Below are positions 61,632-64,000 of a stretch of 64,000 nucleotides of DNA, one piece after another. The DNA is taken from positions 1 to 64,000 of the forward strand of contig JAFRPC010000003.1 of the NCBI GenBank assembly GCA_017429325.1, written 5' to 3'. Source of the stretch: Oscillospiraceae bacterium (GTDB lineage: Bacteria > Bacillota > Clostridia > Oscillospirales > Oscillospiraceae). The notes beneath the pieces were generated by a model. That model saw only the letters and a program-made list of their open reading frames with translations. It ran no database searches and was not told the DNA's origin. Position 1 is the stretch's first letter; the number at the start of each line of letters is the position of its first letter. Made by a program: the position numbers and the translations under genes.

Positions 61632-62471
61632 TTACCGGATCCAGTTCCAGAAGCATTCCTCCTCCAGGAACCGGGTCATACTGTCAATGCCGTCGGCTTC
61701 CGTATCGGTGTAGTAGATGAAAGCGATCTCGCAGGTCTCGTCATTGGTGACGGTGATGCCGCTGGTTTTGAAAAACGGGAGGGCCAGGTCCGGGCCGGAG
61801 TCCAAGAAACGAAACTCGTCGTTCCCGAGGCGCACCGTCGGCTCCGTCGCGCCCGTGGTTCCGTCCTCATAGTACATGACGTACATGGGCTCCGTCCGAT
61901 AGGACAGGGAGCGCTCCAGGGCAGCCTTCTCCGCGGCATAGGCCTCCGGCGTATAGCGGCAGAGCAGGATATCCGCGTCAGTCTCAAAAAACCAGAAGAT
62001 TCGGGAGCAGCGGTGCAGGGCTATCTCCTCCGGCTGGCCGGGGTCCAGCTCGGACAGGAGCTCCGTGGTCTTCACGAACCAGGAATTCTGCCGGGTCGTG
62101 AATTCTTCCAGCGCGTCCTGCCGGTAGACCCGGTGGTATTCCAGGGGCAGGTTCAGAGAGAAAAGGCTGACGCCAACGAAGAACCAGCAGAGGGTCAGCA
62201 GGCTCCAGACGACGGCGCGAAGGGCCTTATCCAAAGCCTTCCGCCCGGAATGAAACAGAAGGAGCAAGCGGACCAGGATCAGCGCAGGCGCCAAAATCAG
62301 CAGCAGGAACGAGCCCCAGTTGAGCCGAAGGCTTCCAAAGATCAGAGAATAAAACGTAAAGCCAAGGACGGCCCCGGGCAGCAGACAGGCCGCTGCCGCC
62401 CCGATCCGGCCCAGGACGCGCCGGGCCTTGGAGGGCTGTGCAGGGTCAAGGGCGTTTTCAGTCGGGTCCAT
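61632..62471 (-). CDS. Hypothetical membrane protein with extracytoplasmic domain
   Basis: The 279-residue protein has three membrane helices (about 25-48, 55-78, 92-115) and a C-terminal domain ending in NDEFRFL...FFKTSGITVTNDETCEI. The family is not recognised; at least one partial paralogue lies next to it. ATG 62471 (second of two adjacent ATGs) has AAGGAGG at good spacing. Confidence 0.65.
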   Translation of the reverse strand: MDPTENALDPAQPSKARRVLGRIGAAAACLLPGAVLGFTFYSLIFGSLRLNWGSFLLLILAPALILVRLLLLFHSGRKALDKALRAVVWSLLTLCWFFVGVSLFSLNLPLEYHRVYRQDALEEFTTRQNSWFVKTTELLSELDPGQPEEIALHRCSRIFWFFETDADILLCRYTPEAYAAEKAALERSLSYRTEPMYVMYYEDGTTGATEPTVRLGNDEFRFLDSGPDLALPFFKTSGITVTNDETCEIAFIYYTDTEADGIDSMTRFLEEECFWNWIR

Positions 62472-62520
62472 CATAGCCTCCTTTTTCATACCGCGCAGAT
62501 CGGGATCAGTAAGGATTACG

Positions 62521-62690
62521 CCGTAGGGGCAATCATTGATCACCCGCGTTTGCGAAGCAAACAATTGCCTGCAGGGCAATCCTACGCTGCAGGATTTGCC
62601 TCCGGCAAATTGTCCGCCTGCGGCGGACCGGGCGCTCAATGAGCGCCGCCGTCTCCCGCTCCCGGCATTCTGAGCGCAGCGAAGAATCCG
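62521..62690. mobile_element. Compound palindrome element related to 39534-39897
   Basis: Begins GTAGGGGCAATCATTGATC and contains GTTTGCGAAGCAAAC, ATTGCCTGCAGGGCAAT, ATTTGCCTCCGGCAAAT and GGGCGCTCAATGAGCGCC; a CATTCTGAGCG repeat follows. No gene. Confidence 0.65.
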
Positions 62691-62756
62691 TTCCCCGCTT
62701 CACCCGTCGGACCTCTGAGTTTTATTTTTTCCCGTTCAATCGTGGTCTGTCATGAC

Positions 62757-63293
62757 CTACCAATTCGGAGCGACCTCTTTTTGGAGCACAGCTTCCGAAA
62801 AAGATCCGCTTGGCTCGCCGCCGTTGGGCTGATAGGCAATCAATGCCTCCTGGCCCCATTCGCTCTGGACGATAAATTGGATGGTCCTGTCGTTTCGAAA
62901 GATGCGATCCACTACGGAAGCGGAAAACAGCGGTTCAACCGCCGGGTACAGTTCATCGCAGAGAGTTTCCGTCAATACGAACTCCCGGGGATCGGCTTTC
63001 CCGGGCTCGTGATGGAAAGAAGCGTGGAAGCAAAGCATTCCATGTACGACGCTTGGTTCGTTGATCCATTCGATTCCGCCTTCCCTGTAGATCCAGCAGT
63101 TCGGCCATCCCTCGCCGGGGATATCCGCATCGGCAAAGGCGGCTTGGATTGCATCGGCGGCCGTTTCCAGCAGCTCCCTGTTCTCCGCGTAGATCGCTTC
63201 CAGTTCATCGGTCTGCACGAATTGCGTTCTTTCACAGCCGCACAGCGCCGAGAGGGAGAGCAGAATGAAAAGCAAGCAAAGGATTCGTTTCAT
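62757..63293 (-). CDS. Putative lipoprotein
   Basis: The 178-residue protein has a signal peptide with lipobox SALCGC (C20), then an alpha/beta domain with GWPNCWIYREGGIEW. Family unknown. It belongs to the leftward lipoprotein cluster. Confidence 0.75.
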   Translation of the reverse strand: MKRILCLLFILLSLSALCGCERTQFVQTDELEAIYAENRELLETAADAIQAAFADADIPGEGWPNCWIYREGGIEWINEPSVVHGMLCFHASFHHEPGKADPREFVLTETLCDELYPAVEPLFSASVVDRIFRNDRTIQFIVQSEWGQEALIAYQPNGGEPSGSFSEAVLQKEVAPNW

Positions 63294-63431
63294 AAGAGGC
63301 TGCCCTTTCCCAGAAACAATCTTTGTACGTCTGTATCATAGCACAAAAAGGGTCGATTGTCAAAAAGAACGAAGGAAAAACCGACCCGAGGCGACCCCAA
63401 AAAGGGATCGCCCCGGGTGAACACGGGATTC

Positions 63432-63700
63432 GTTTTACCTCTTACCTCTTACTTCTTACCTTGTCCGGGCGGGGTACGGCGGGCGCTCAGTGAGCGCCCC
63501 TACGGCGGGGAACGGCGGACGGCTTCTTACCTTGTCCGGGCGGGGTACGGCGGGCGCTCAGTGAGCGCCCCTACGGCGGGGGACGGCGGACGGCTGAGAG
63601 CCTTCTTACCTTGTCCGGGCGGGGTACGGCGGGCGCTCAGTGAGCGCCCCTACGGCGGGGAACGGCGGACGGCTGAGAGCCGTCCCTACAGAGCCGTCTC
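63432..63700. repeat. Three tandem units of 71-79 bp
   Basis: CTTCTTACC starts at 63452, 63523 and 63602; each unit carries TTGTCCGGGCGGGGTACGG, GGCGCTCAGTGAGCGCCCCTAC and GGCGGACGGC. An AAGTAAG-type tract (TTACCTCTTACTTCTTACC) precedes and an ACGGCTGAGAGCCGT palindrome ends the array. Confidence 0.9.
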
Positions 63701-63711
63701 TGTTTCCGCGC

Positions 63712-64000
63712 CTAATCCTCCTCCGGCAGCAGGAAGGCGATTGCGGCGGACTTATCCGCTGCGGGGGTGTAGCTCTCCTGGGGGAAGAACAGCGCCCAGT
63801 TTTCCTCCGTGCGCAGACGGACGGCCCAGGCGTCGGGCCAGATCTCCGGCCACTCGACGGGATTGGAGTGGGGCTCCCAGGTGATGATCCGGTACAGACT
63901 TTCGTTGTCCGGGTCCAGCGCTGCCATGCGGATCATGACTTGCTGCTCTGCGCTGCGAATCTCCGGGTCCATGACCTCGGAGCGGGGCAGGTTTTCCAGC
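63712..64000 (-). CDS. Hypothetical protein, cut by the window edge
   Basis: The frame is open to 64000, so the start lies outside. The visible 96 residues contain RIITWEPHSNPVEWPEIWPD and WALFFPQESYTPAADKSAA. Not recognised. The stop is TAG at 63714-63712, outside any palindrome. Confidence 0.6.
   Translation of the reverse strand, partial: LENLPRSEVMDPEIRSAEQQVMIRMAALDPDNESLYRIITWEPHSNPVEWPEIWPDAWAVRLRTEENWALFFPQESYTPAADKSAAIAFLLPEED

Overview
The window looks like chromosomal DNA of a high-GC, anaerobic, Gram-positive member of the Clostridia, probably Oscillospiraceae-like and gut-associated. This is inferred from the gene content: a glucuronate catabolic operon, an ANTAR regulator next to a short glutamine synthetase, DUF1540 and TelA proteins, NptA-type Na/Pi transporters, TTGACA/TATAAT promoters, strong GGAGG ribosome sites, and a very high density of short intergenic palindromes. 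No rRNA, complete transposase, CRISPR array or prophage is visible.

Layout. 0-6 kb: mgtE behind a long structured leader; a histidine phosphatase and a HAD phosphatase with a duplicated 5' fragment; a hypothetical anchored protein; tRNA-Leu(UAA); then repeats, one 123-bp MITE-like element and a mobile-element remnant. 6-13 kb: ANTAR regulator, glnA, guaA, pyrG, a DUF4143 ATPase, and a RelB antitoxin with a truncated toxin. 13-21 kb: a purine operon read leftward (purA-purC-purF-purB) continuing into fumarase and malic enzyme, so the fumarate released by PurB can go to pyruvate. 21-31 kb: carbohydrate island with a GH31 glycosidase, a carboxylesterase, an AraC regulator and uxuA-uxuB-eda-kdgK-uxaC. 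31-35 kb: two divergent Na/Pi-PhoU transporters. 35-44 kb: polA, gltX, gluQ, an AT-rich solitary gene with a TIR/nucleoside-deoxyribosyltransferase-like C-terminus, a prolyl-tRNA editing protein and an LCP protein. 44-53 kb: galT, rluA, rpe, telA, an AT-rich peptidoglycan-binding protein, DUF1540, an AAA-CYTH protein and a second RluA. 53-64 kb: a TetM-like GTPase fused to a YacP/Rae1-type NYN nuclease, a nitroreductase, and a run of lipoproteins and small membrane proteins of unknown function.

The most unusual feature is the repeat population. Palindromes beginning GTAGGG have different but internally complementary stems. At five genes the TAG inside GTAGGG is the stop codon (HAD phosphatase, gltX, gluQ, ybaK, galT). 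Other palindromic families lie in frame inside uxaC, polA and the TetM-like gene and are predicted to be translated as short linker peptides, much like Rickettsia palindromic elements. Two 123-bp MITE-like copies with inverted ends are identical over their full length and lie 48 kb apart; one supplies the stop codon of the TetM-Rae1 fusion. Together these suggest a mobile palindrome system in which insertion has been tolerated at stop codons and interdomain linkers.
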